From Rebecca billardiae RCC1528 (Eukaryota; Haptophyta), in assembly GCA_965240325.2 (NCBI GenBank), contig OZ251225.1, positions 1,550,001 to 1,614,000 on the forward strand: 64,000 nucleotides of DNA. The letters run 5' to 3'. The notes under the pieces are model-generated. The model searched no databases, was not told the DNA's origin, and saw only the letters and a program-made list of their open reading frames with translations. Made by a program: the position numbers and the translations under genes. This document shows positions 19,165 through 28,036 of the stretch, in pieces (the stretch's first letter is position 1; the number at the start of each line of letters is the position of its first letter).

Positions 19165-20780
19165 ATGGCCCGCGGTGCAGGGCGGAGCGCGCAGCGTGGA
19201 GCCCGCACCAGCGGGCCCGAATCACGTTTCAAAAAGATCTTTGATCAAGAAAAAAGGGACGGGGGGCGATTTTTAGGGCTGGCGGAGACCGAGTTTCGAG
19301 TTTTTGAGATCGCATAGAGAGGTCTATTAGGCCGAAAATAACCGCGCCCAGCTGATTCCCTTAAGTAAAATGCGATCTGGACGTCAGCTGGACGTGACAT
19401 TAGTGTAACGGTTCGTTACGAGCGCGATTTTGTGGGTAGACTCTCGTTCATGTGTGATAGTTTGCCTCCGCCTTGATGAATATGAACTTGGCTTCGCGGC
19501 GGTTGGTATCTAGAGTCTAAAACCCGCAAGCCTCATTGAAAATACCCGCGCAGCTATTCGTTGCCAGCCCATTCCATAGTCACTGACTTACCGAGCTGGC
19601 GAGCTCAAAACCTGCCGCCGTCGCAAGGACGACGTGCTGTGCAGGTTTCTTCTGGGGTGGCGAGCGAGCCGCGACGACTCTTGGTTGGTCCGCAAGGGGG
19701 CGCTCGATGGGCAGGTGCGCGTGGCAAGTGCCGAGTGGCGCCTGGAGCGCGCGTCTGCGGCGGGTCCCGACGGCCGTCGACATCGCGTTCGTGCCCGCTC
19801 ACTAGTCACTCCGCACGCCCCTGCCGCGCCCTGTCGATGCCTGCGCGGCCGGCCGGCGCGCGGCCGCGCCGCCGCCGCCGCAGCCGCCGCCCTGTGTTCG
19901 GGCTCTCGCAAGCTCGGGGGCAGCGGCGCATGATGCCGGACTGATCGATCTCTGAGTCTCCGACTTCACCACACGCCCCCCTTGCCATGCCTCTCCGCCA
20001 GGGTCTCCCAGAACTCTTCTTCAGAGCAGGCGCAAGTCGAACTCGGAACTGGCCGCGGCCCCGCGCGCCGTCGGCTCCCCGTGGCTGTCAGCTCCGCGTG
20101 GCCTGGGCGCCTGGCGTGCCCAGAGCTGGCCGTGCCTCTGCGACGCGTGCCGAGCCTGACCGAGGTGTGTCACCCCGTGCACGCGCGGCGCGCGCAAGCA
20201 CCGGTGCTGCATGGCTGCTCGCACCGTGCTCCCTGGCTCGCGGTCAGTCAGCTCGGCCGCGTGGTGCCTGGTGTGCACGTAGAGTCGCGCTCATGCGTCG
20301 CTCACGCCTCGCGCCCGCCTGTCGGCCGTCGCGCAGGCGCGCAGGTCGAACCCTACTGACCTGCAGATCATCTACTCCTGCGCTGCTGGCGTCGCGGCGA
20401 CGACGGTCAGCGGCAGGCCCGAACGAACGGTCGAATCCGCGCGGTCCCGCGCCGTCCGGCTCCCTGGCTGTCAGTCAGCTCCGCCGGTGGCCTGGCGTGC
20501 AAGAGTCGCGCTCGTGCGTCGATCACGCCGAGTCGCATCCGCCTGTCGGCCGTCGCGCACGCGCAGGGGGTCAGGTAAGGGCCGTCTGTGATGAGGGCAG
20601 CTCGGCCGACGACCGACATCCACACTCGGCGCACGCCGGCGGCGGCGCGGCGCTGGGGCGGCGCGCCGCTGGATGGAGTCTAGTTACACGTGTACGGGAC
20701 GACTGCGACGGAGGGTGCACCGCCACCGCGGGCCCCGAACTACGTTCGTTCTACGGAAAAGGACCGCGGAACGCGGTCAT
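19165..20780 (+). mobile_element. Fam-B mobile unit, copy B3
   Basis: Starts ATGGCCCGCGGTGCAGGGCG and ends GACCGCGGAACGCGGTCAT, as in B1 and B2. The inner TGCACCGC/CGCGGGCC box is split by a small insertion (CACCGCCACCGCGGG). The first 150 bp match B2 (CAAAAAGATCTTTGATCAA, then GAGACCGAGTTTCGA). The cargo (about 19560-20690) is not recognisably the coiled-coil gene found in B1 and B2, so the ends seem to carry different interiors. No transposase was seen. Confidence 0.55.
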
Positions 20781-20874
20781 TATTCGTCAGTAAGTCGGGT
20801 AGCTCACAATCATCTGCTCGGTATGTCGCATTGTTATTCGTAGTCATCCTGCCCGTCAAACCGCTATAAATAAA

Positions 20875-20884
20875 AGGCGCGAAC
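20875..20884 (+). promoter_or_regulatory. possible TATA box
   Basis: TATAAATAAA in a GC-rich context, about 165 bp upstream of Fam-C copy 2. It is the best TATA-like string in this area, but there is no confirmed gene for it to serve. Confidence 0.2.
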
Positions 20885-20894
20885 CCGCTGGGGA

Positions 20895-20952
20895 AATATT
20901 GCGACAGCACTGGCACGGCCCGCCGACCCCCCCGCCCGCCAGGGCAGAGTTT
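20895..20952 (+). repeat. 58-bp direct repeat, left member
   Basis: AATATTGCGACAGCACTGGC through GGCAGAGTTT, repeated without change at 21377-21434. The two members bracket Fam-C copy 2 plus an 89-bp unique stretch. Confidence 0.9.
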
Positions 20953-21041
20953 ATCACTTATCAGCCGCCTGACACGGTCGTGATCTAAGCTAATAGACTC
21001 AGACTGATGACTGATACTACTTAAGATTAATTGATTGACGA

Positions 21042-21376
21042 ATGGCGGGCCGTAGGTCCGCCCCTTGTAGTGCCCGGGAAAAAGATAAGAAAAAGAAAAG
21101 GAAAAAAGAAAATCGCCTCGCAAAGAAAAGAAAATCGCCTCCCTCACTGCCGGGTCGCTTCGCTCACTACCGGGCGCCCTCGCAGCTCCCACTGGGGACG
21201 CTCGGCCGAAAACCATCTCCCCGATGGCGCGGAGCGCGTGGGCGGCGCGCGCCAAATCCAATACCGGCGCGGACATCGTGAGAGGACTCCCGAGACGTGT
21301 TTTCGCCCGATTCGCGATTGCTGCCCTCGTCGTCTCGCGTGCAGGTCGAACGAGGGCCAATAAAGTCGACCCGTTT
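21042..21376 (+). repeat. Fam-C direct repeat, copy 2
   Basis: 335 bp almost identical to 17812-18155. Its last base abuts the right 58-bp repeat exactly, which suggests one rearrangement made both junctions. Confidence 0.9.
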
Positions 21377-21434
21377 AATATTGCGACAGCACTGGCACGG
21401 CCCGCCGACCCCCCCGCCCGCCAGGGCAGAGTTT
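21377..21434 (+). repeat. 58-bp direct repeat, right member
   Basis: Second member of the pair at 20895-20952, immediately after Fam-C copy 2. Confidence 0.9.
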
Positions 21435-21512
21435 TAGACGACGAATTAGCGTACGTACCTCGGCGGGCACAGCACTCGCGTGTCAAGCGACTGCGATGGC
21501 GGAGAGTGTAAT

Positions 21513-21547
21513 CTCGCCTGCCTGAGCTGTGTGCGTCTCTTATTCTT
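21513..21547 (+). repeat. Fam-A tail, left half of a split copy
   Basis: CTCGCCTGCCTGAGCTGTGT through CTTATTCTT. The other half (AGTAAACTGTACC) stands at 23518-23530. Uninterrupted copies at 47765 and, inverted, near 49200-49250 show the intact order, so 21548-23517 is an insertion. Confidence 0.85.
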
Positions 21548-22878
21548 GGTTGTATAACCGCTCGGTTATGCGGGTATAACTCACCGGTAGCCCCCATGAG
21601 GGCGGGCTGGCAGCCAGGGTCCGGCTGCCTGGAGGTTTTCCGGTCGTCAAGCCGAGCCAGGCCCGGATTGGGCGCGGGTCTGGATTTGCTCAGCAGCTGC
21701 TCGGCAAGCGATGCGCGTCTGGGTGCGGCCGCGCTCGCTGGCTGCACCCGCGGCGCTGCGGCCGGCGTGGCTGCTCTGGTCACCGCTGCGCTGGTGGCTG
21801 CTCCTCCTCTGGGAGTTGTTTCTTCCAGGTGCGTGTGCGTCGGCGGTAGGCCGCCCTCAGCCCTCGCTCTCTCCACTCGTGCACCTGCCCTGCTTGCTCT
21901 CTGCTTTCGATGGGGGCGCCTCGGAGCCGCTTCGAGGCGTCCCCGTCTGCAATCTTCTCATGCTCTATCTGCTTTCGATGGGGGCGCCTCGGAACCGCTT
22001 CGAGGCGTCCCCGTCTGCAATCTATCTTCTCATGCTCTGCTTTCGATGGGGGTGCCTCGGAACCGCTTCGAGGCGTCCCCGTCTGCAATCTTCTCATGCT
22101 CTGCTTTCGATGGGGGCGCCTCGGAACCGCTTCGAGGCGTCCCCGTCTGCAATCTTCTCATGCTCTGCTTTCGATGGGGGCGCCTGGGAACCGCTCCCAG
22201 GCGTCCCCGTCTGCAATCTTCTCACGCTTCGCAGTCTCGCTTGCCTTCATCGCCTGGCGGGTGGGTGCTGCTCTCTCCTTCTCTGCCGCCTCCTCTGCAG
22301 TCTGCCGTGCACTGCTGTGTGTGGGATGCGACCTGCTACCTTATCTGACGCTACGCGTGCGTGTCTCGCGCCTGCTCCCCGCCTGCGCCGCCGCCGCCGC
22401 GCATGTCTTCGTGCCCACTGTCGCATGCCGTCTGGATCGTCCTTACTCATACAACCCTGCGGGGAGCCCCTCTGGGCCTCTGCCGCCTTCGGTCCTCGCG
22501 CTACCCCTTCGGCGGCCTCGGCCTCTTCGGGCCCCCGGCCACCACCCCTGCGGGGTGTGGCATTCCACACCTCCTTCTGGGTGGAGGCCCTCGAGGCCTC
22601 TGCCTCCTGGGGCGCCGCGCTCTGCCCAAACTTGCGTTGGGGGGGGGGGGCGTCGGCTGCCAGCGCCTGCGGTCTACGTGCTCCATCGAGTACTTCCTCT
22701 TCGGCGTCTAGGCGGTCATCGGCTTCTGTCGGCGTAGTTGCTCGAATGCATCGGCGAGTCCTTCCTGGTCGGCGTCGCATCCTGGACGGCTTCGGGGGTG
22801 TGACCTAGTCACCTCACGCGTTTATCAACGCGGCCCCCACCTCAATCTACTCTCATGTGGGTCTACCGAGTGAGTTAT
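21548..22878 (+). mobile_element. Fam-E hairpin-rich element, full copy
   Basis: 1331 bp. It begins GGTTGTATAACC, contains ATAACTCACCGGTAGCCC, and ends GGTCTACCGAGTGAGTTAT. The inner start and the end are approximate inverted complements (ATAACTCACCGGTAG versus ATAACTCACTCGGTAG), so short TIRs are likely. It holds five tandem hairpin units (21902-22226) and a run of 9-10 G near 22640. No transposase frame was recognised. It is followed with no spacer by a shorter second copy. Confidence 0.75.
21902..22226 (+). repeat. five tandem hairpin units
   Basis: Each unit of about 60-70 bp contains TTTCGATGGGGGCGCC then TCG...CGA and GGCGTCCCCGTCTGCAATC. The arms GGGGGCGCCTCG and CGAGGCGTCCCC fold into a stem. 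Unit 5 (about 22165-22226) changes both arms together (GCGCCTGGG and CCCAGGCG), keeping the pairing. Unit 3 has a T that still pairs as a wobble. Confidence 0.85.
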
Positions 22879-23517
22879 GGTTGTATAACCGCTCGGTTAT
22901 GCGGGTATAACTCACCGGTAGCCCTCATGAGGGCGGGCTGGCAGCCAGGGTCCGGCTGCCTGGAGGTTTTCCGGTCGTCAAGCCGAGCCAGGCCCGGATT
23001 GGGCGCGGGTCTGGATTTGCTCAGCAGCTGCTCGGCAAGCGATGCGCGTCTGGGTGCGGCCGCGCTCGCTGGCTGCACCCGCGGCGCTGCGGCCGGCGTG
23101 GCTGCTCTGGTCACCGCTGCGCTGGTGGCTGCTCCTCCTCTGGGAGTTGTTTCTCCCTGCCCTCCCACCCTGCTGGTTGCTGGGTGGGCATGGCCTTGGG
23201 TGCGCGCGGTGTCGGGGGGGTGGAGGCCCTCGAGGCCTCTGCCTCCTGGGGCGCCGCGCTCTGCCCAAACTTGCGTTGGGGGGGGGGGGCGTCGGCTGCC
23301 AGCGCCTGCGGTCTACGTGCTCCATCGAGTACTTCCTCTTCGGCGTCTAGGCGGTCATCGGCTTCTGTCGGCGTAGTTGCTCGAATGCATCGGCGAGTCC
23401 TTCCTGGTCGGCGTCGCATCCTGGACGGCTTCGGGGGTGTGACCTAGTCACCTCACGCGTTTATCAACGCGGCCCCCACCTCAATCTACTCTCATGTGGG
23501 TCTACCGAGTGAGTTAT
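22879..23517 (+). mobile_element. Fam-E element, internally deleted copy
   Basis: 639 bp. Its first 275 bp and last 300 bp match the ends of the full copy, and the hairpin units and middle are missing. The end GTGAGTTAT abuts the split Fam-A tail. Its last 24 bp provide the first ATG of the following open frame. Confidence 0.75.
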
Positions 23518-25017
23518 AGTAAACTGTACCAGCCAGATCCGGTGGACTGGCGCGGGCCGGGCGGACGCACGTGTGCGGCACCGGAAGCCCTCTCTGCAGC
23601 TCGTCACCAGGCGCGCCCGTCCTGGGTGACGCAGCCGGGCGACGCGCGCGCCAGCCGGTGCGCTGCGCACAAGCTGGCCGGCATGGTCGACGTGAAGCGC
23701 CCCAAGTGTGATCACACCGGCTGCACCACGCGGCCTTACTTCGGCATGCCGGGCGACGCGCGCGCCAGCCGGTGCGCTACGCACAAGCTGGCCGGCATGG
23801 TCGACGTGAAGCGCCCCAAGTGTGATCACACCGGCTGCACCACGCGGCCTTCGTTCGGCATGCCGGGCGACGCGCGCGCCAGCCGGTGCGCTACGCACAA
23901 GTTGGCCGGTATGGTTGACGTGAAGAGCCCCAAGTGTGATCACACTGGCTGCACCACGCGGCCTTACTTCGGCATGCCGGGCGACGCGCGCGCCAGCCGG
24001 TGCGCTACGCACAAGCTGGCCGGTATGGTGAGGAGCCCCAAGTGTGATCAGACCGGCTGCACCAAGGTGCCGTACTTCGGCATGCCGGGCGAGCGGCGCG
24101 CCAGCCGGTGCGCTACGCACAAGCTGGCCGGCATGGTTGACGTGAAGAGCCCCAAGTGTGATCACACCGGCTGCACCACGAGGCCTTCGTTCGGCATGCC
24201 GGGCGACGCGCGCGCCAGCCGGTGCGCTACGCACAAGCTGGCCGGCATGGTCGACGTGAGCCACCCCAAGTGTGGTCACACCGGCTGCACCAAGCAGCCT
24301 TACTTTGGCATGCCGGGCGAGCGGCGCGCCAGCCGGTGCGCTACGCACAAGCTGGCCGGCATGGTCAACGTGGTGAGACCCGAATGTGATCACGTGGGCT
24401 GCACCACGCAGCCTTCGTTCGGCATGCCGGGCGACGCGCGCGCCAGCCGGTGCGCTACGCACAAGCTGGCCGGCATGGTCGACGTGAAGAGCCCCAAGTG
24501 TGGTCACGCGGGCTGCACCAAGGGGCCTTACTTCGGCATGCCGGGCGAGCGGCGCGCCAGCTGGTGCGCTACGCACAAGCTGGCCGGCATGGTCAACGTG
24601 GTGAGCCCCGAATGTGATCACGTGGGCTGCACCACGCAGCCTTCGTTCGGCATGCCGGGCGACGCGCGCGCCAGCCGGTGCGCTACGCACAAGCTGGCCG
24701 GCATGGTTAACACTCAGATCGCCGTCCCCAAGCGCAGGCTGGAGCATAGCACCAGCGACCACGGCACGCGCGCAGCGAAGCGACGGCACAAACCCACCAG
24801 CCACCTCGTCACTGTACTGGACGCCGCCCCGCAGCTGCCCCAACCACCGCCGCCGCTGGTCGGGACACTCGAGGGAGGCAACGGGGCGGATTGCCGAACG
24901 CCGCCACACGGTGACACTGAAGATGGGTCTGACCATTGGACGGTGATGGCATCCGATCTGTCATTCTCGTCCGACGATGATAAATTCGGATGCATGACGA
25001 TGCTGATGCACTGCTGA
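23494..25017 (+). CDS. EsV-1-7 repeat protein with ten repeats, 5' end rebuilt by an element
   Basis: 507 residues if the ATG at 23494 is used. Nine full repeats of 38 residues fit C-x4-C-x16-C-x2-H-x12, the EsV-1-7 motif of Ectocarpus IMMEDIATE UPRIGHT and algal virus proteins. Each reads like KCDHTGCTTRPYFGMPGDAR then ASRCATHKLAGMVDV. A degenerate tenth repeat at the N-terminus lacks its first Cys pair. The linker before repeat 4 is shortened by two residues. Repeats are nearly identical at the DNA level (114-bp period), so the array was amplified or homogenised recently. The C-terminus has a bipartite basic cluster (PKRRLE...AAKRRHK), a Pro-rich part and an acidic Ser/Asp tail, suggesting a nuclear role. 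Residues 1-8 are encoded by the end of the Fam-E element and the next few by the split Fam-A tail, so the true start or an upstream exon was probably lost or replaced. Confidence 0.8.
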   Translation: MWVYRVSYSKLYQPDPVDWRGPGGRTCAAPEALSAARHQARPSWVTQPGDARASRCAAHKLAGMVDVKRPKCDHTGCTTRPYFGMPGDARASRCATHKLAGMVDVKRPKCDHTGCTTRPSFGMPGDARASRCATHKLAGMVDVKSPKCDHTGCTTRPYFGMPGDARASRCATHKLAGMVRSPKCDQTGCTKVPYFGMPGERRASRCATHKLAGMVDVKSPKCDHTGCTTRPSFGMPGDARASRCATHKLAGMVDVSHPKCGHTGCTKQPYFGMPGERRASRCATHKLAGMVNVVRPECDHVGCTTQPSFGMPGDARASRCATHKLAGMVDVKSPKCGHAGCTKGPYFGMPGERRASWCATHKLAGMVNVVSPECDHVGCTTQPSFGMPGDARASRCATHKLAGMVNTQIAVPKRRLEHSTSDHGTRAAKRRHKPTSHLVTVLDAAPQLPQPPPPLVGTLEGGNGADCRTPPHGDTEDGSDHWTVMASDLSFSSDDDKFGCMTMLMHC

Positions 25018-25405
25018 TGATACGTGATGCATGCTGATGTATATATTGTATATAATATGCGCATGCGCTGAGCGGCTGCGCTGCTGGCAGCATCGTCGTC
25101 CGAATACTCACAGTCTACTCCTGGATCTCCTCGCTCCAATGATGGCGCACGCCCCCCCGAAAGGTCTGAGCGTGAGCGAAAGCCGGGCGAAGCTGTACGC
25201 GATGAACAGGTAGTAGCGCTTCAACCAGCAGAGGGCCAGCTCTGCTGCGGAGGCGCGGGGTACCGCGAGGCAAGCGGCTGCAGCACGCGCGTCCGATATG
25301 ATGGTGCGTTGACGTCGCGAAAACAGCCAGCAACTGTTTCGCCCAGTATGTAGTACGATGCGCTAGCGGACAAAGTCGATCGGCTGGTAGTATGACCACG
25401 TACTA
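25018..25405. other. intergenic between EsV-1-7 gene and Fam-B2
   Basis: Moderately AT-rich, with ATGATGCATG-type words just after the stop. No gene or repeat was recognised. Confidence 0.45.
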
Positions 25406-27164
25406 ATGGCCCGCGGTGCAGGGCGGAGCGCGCAGCGTGGAGCCCGCTCCGTGGGCCCTAACCACGTTTCAAAAAGATCTTTGATCAAAGAAAAAAGGGA
25501 TGGGCTGCCATGGGGGACGATTTTCAGGGCTGGAGGAGACCGAGTTTCGAATGTTGAGACCGCAAGAGACATCCATTGCAGCGAGAAATGGACGCGTCCG
25601 CTCTTTTGATAGTCAGAGGAATCAACGAAACCCACGTCCAAGTGTGCGAGGGTGGGTAATTGTGGGTAGACTGTGACCATAGTAAATAAGCGCACATGAC
25701 GATAGTAAAACAAGCATAGTCAGTTGACAGGCCTCGCTGCCGCTACTAGGCGCGCGCCAGACACGGAGCGCGCGCACCAGTTGCGTCGCGCTGCGCACGG
25801 AGCATGCGCGACGAGATCGCGGCGGGGGCGGCGAGATCGCGGCGGGGGCGACGGGCAACAGCCTGCCCGCGGGCGCGTTCGTCACTCGAGGAGCAGCGCG
25901 CAAGGGCGAGCCGAGTCCGGAGCACGCGAGCTCGTCGCTCGCCGCCCGGAGCAGAGCGACCGCCGAGCGAGCGGCGACGGCAGAGCTGATGAGCCGGATG
26001 CGCCCGGAGCTCGCGCGGCTGAAGGGCGAGCTCAAGCACGCGAGCTCGCGCCTCGACGCTGAGCGCGAGCTCCTCCTCAACTCGGTCGACGGCGGCGCGG
26101 AGGTGCAGCAGCGTGAGGACGAGCAGGAGCATCAGTGAAACGCGCGCCGGTTCCGGCCCGGGCGGGGTCGCGCAGCGGCGCCCAGCTGCCTGCACGCGAG
26201 CGGCGGCCACGTGGCGCGAGGAGCTGCGTGGGGAAATCGCCGCGCGCGTCGACGCGGCGATCACCGGGCTGCAGGCCTCGGCAATCGACGCGGTGCGCAC
26301 CCTCGCCGCCAGCCGCGACGACTCCGCCGTCGAGCTGCAGCAGCTGCGCGCGCAGATGCCAGAAGTGCCGATGGGCGGCGGCGTTACCCGCGGCGTATCA
26401 GCAGGCTGACGTGCACGAGCACGTGACACGCGGAGGCGCTACGCGCCAAGCTGGCGAAGTGCGGCGCCGAGCTCGACGAGCTGAGCGACGCGGCAACGAA
26501 CGCGCTGGGCGCCCGCGCTGCCATCGTCGCGGCGCCCTCCAGCAGCTCGAGCAGCTGTGGATAGATGGCTGTCGAGGCGACCGCGGGTGTGACTCACAGT
26601 GTGAGTGAGTCGCGCGCGGCTCAGCCTGCCGCTGGCAGCCGCCGTCTTCGAGGCCGACGCGGCGGAGGAGGCGGCGGGCGAGCACGGCGGCGCGGTGGAG
26701 CAGGCGCGCACGCGCGGCGGCAGGCGCGACGCGCCGCTCGCCTCGTTCCACAGCCCCGAGCTCCGCTCGGTCGGTCTCGGTGCGAGGCTGCGCAGCCGGC
26801 AGGCCGGGGCCAGCAGTGGCGCGCGCTCTCGCTCTGCCGGCACGAGCGACCAGCGGCCCGTCGTCGAGCGCATGGCGCAGGGCGAGTACCTCAAGCAGGT
26901 GCGCCCGCTCGCGCGCACGCGCCGGCTCGCGCCGCGCCAGCGCCTCTCGCCCTGCCTGCGCGCGCGCGCCGGCCGCTAGTCCCCGCGGCGGCCCGCGGCG
27001 ACAGTCCTCGGCCCGCCGGCCCGGTGGGCGGCAGTGACTGAGTTGGCGGTGGCAGCTCAGGCGAACTGTTACACATGTCAGACTGAGACAGCAGCCGACG
27101 GAGGGTGCACCGCGGGCCCCGAACTACGTTCGTTCTACGGAAAAAGACCGCGGAACGCGGTCAT
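25406..27164 (+). mobile_element. Fam-B mobile unit, copy B2
   Basis: Starts ATGGCCCGCGGTGCAGGGCG and ends GACCGCGGAACGCGGTCAT. Near the 3' end GACAGCAGCCGACGGAGGGT precedes TGCACCGCGGGCC, matching B1 inverted. Order and cargo (a decayed coiled-coil gene) are the same as in B1, in opposite orientation. No clean target duplication is visible. Confidence 0.6.
25750..26990 (+). pseudogene. decayed coiled-coil gene carried in Fam-B2
   Basis: Plus-strand coding pieces lie in shifting frames: ELARLKGELKHASSRLDAER (near 26010-26070), a piece with DAVRTLAASRDDSAVELQQL (near 26290-26345), ALRAKLAKCGAELDELSDAA (near 26440-26490), and VFEADAAEEAAGEHGGAVEQ (near 26647). Stops such as TGA at 26136 and 26408 and TAG near 26563 break them. 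Pieces align with the Fam-B1 remnant. The ancestral product was an Ala/Arg/Glu-rich coiled coil of unknown role. Confidence 0.55.
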
Positions 27165-27221
27165 ACTTCTCGCCGGCGGACACAATCCGCAATCGATTAT
27201 ATTGTGCCAATAACACTGTCA

Positions 27222-27222
<1 letters not shown>

Positions 27223-27312
<90 letters not shown>
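27223..27312. repeat. (CT)n microsatellite
   Basis: About 45 CT units, joined directly to a Fam-D repeat. Confidence 0.95.
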
Positions 27313-27314
<2 letters not shown>

Positions 27315-27315
<1 letters not shown>

Positions 27316-27509
27316 ACGACGTGGTATGCAACGGGCAAGCGTCAGGCTCAGAGTGCAGCAGACACATATCAGAATGCGTCCGCGCCTTCCAACCAGGTCA
27401 GGCAGTGCGCCACCCGCAGCCCTGCCCCCCTATGGGAGCGGGGCCGGGATGCCCGGATGGAGCACCGCCTCGGCCTGGGGCACGCCGCGGCTGCCCGCGG
27501 CCGAGCGCC

Positions 27510-27515
<6 letters not shown>
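27315..27515 (+). repeat. Fam-D repeat, copy 2
   Basis: AACGACGTGGTATGCAACGG, as in the 48142 copy, then switches to the CAAGCGTCAGGCTCAGAGTG version of the 17428 and 47944 copies. It is therefore a hybrid of the two sub-types. A microsatellite lies on both sides. Confidence 0.75.
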
Positions 27516-27559
<44 letters not shown>

Positions 27560-27584
27560 ATACACACACACACACACACACTCA

Positions 27585-27658
<74 letters not shown>

Positions 27659-27676
27659 CACATATATATATATATA
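27516..27676. repeat. compound (CT)n-(CA)n-(TA)n microsatellite
   Basis: Three different dinucleotide runs in sequence directly after Fam-D. Confidence 0.95.
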
Positions 27677-28036
27677 TTTGTGGCTCATCATCATCGATCT
27701 CCGATCAGCCGATCAGCAGGGCCAGGCAGACGACCGCCAGCAGGCTCATCTGTCATCATGCATCAATAAGACTACGCATATCATCATCAGCTGCAGCATC
27801 ACGCCCCATCACGCTGATCGCAGCGCAGCAATAACTATGCTGATGACGAGAGAGAGACGAGAGAGAGACTACGGCCCGGCGGTCGTCCTCTGAGGAACGG
27901 CAGCAACCTGGGAGCAGCGGCGTGACCAGCAGGAAGCGTGGCACTGGCAGTGGGTTGGCAGGCCGCCCGACGATGCAAACGACGACGCCAACTACCGCGG
28001 CCAAAGAATCCGCGCAACCACCGCCAGCGTGATGCA
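27677..28036. other. 3' flank of the DDX54-like gene
   Basis: Contains CATCATC-type and GAGAGA-type simple sequence. No gene is seen. It probably includes the helicase 3' UTR. Confidence 0.5.

Noticed and set aside
21548-23517. Helitron
   Set aside because: The tandem copies and lack of target duplication fit, but the ends are not TC...CTRR and no Rep/helicase motif is present.
23464-24936. 490-codon minus-strand frame opposite the EsV-1-7 gene
   Set aside because: It is a repeat-derived shadow. The plus strand keeps the Cys/His spacing in every unit, the minus strand has no conserved motif.
27105-27893. Frame encoding a Ser/Leu and Thr/His run protein
   Set aside because: It is the translation of CT and CA microsatellites.
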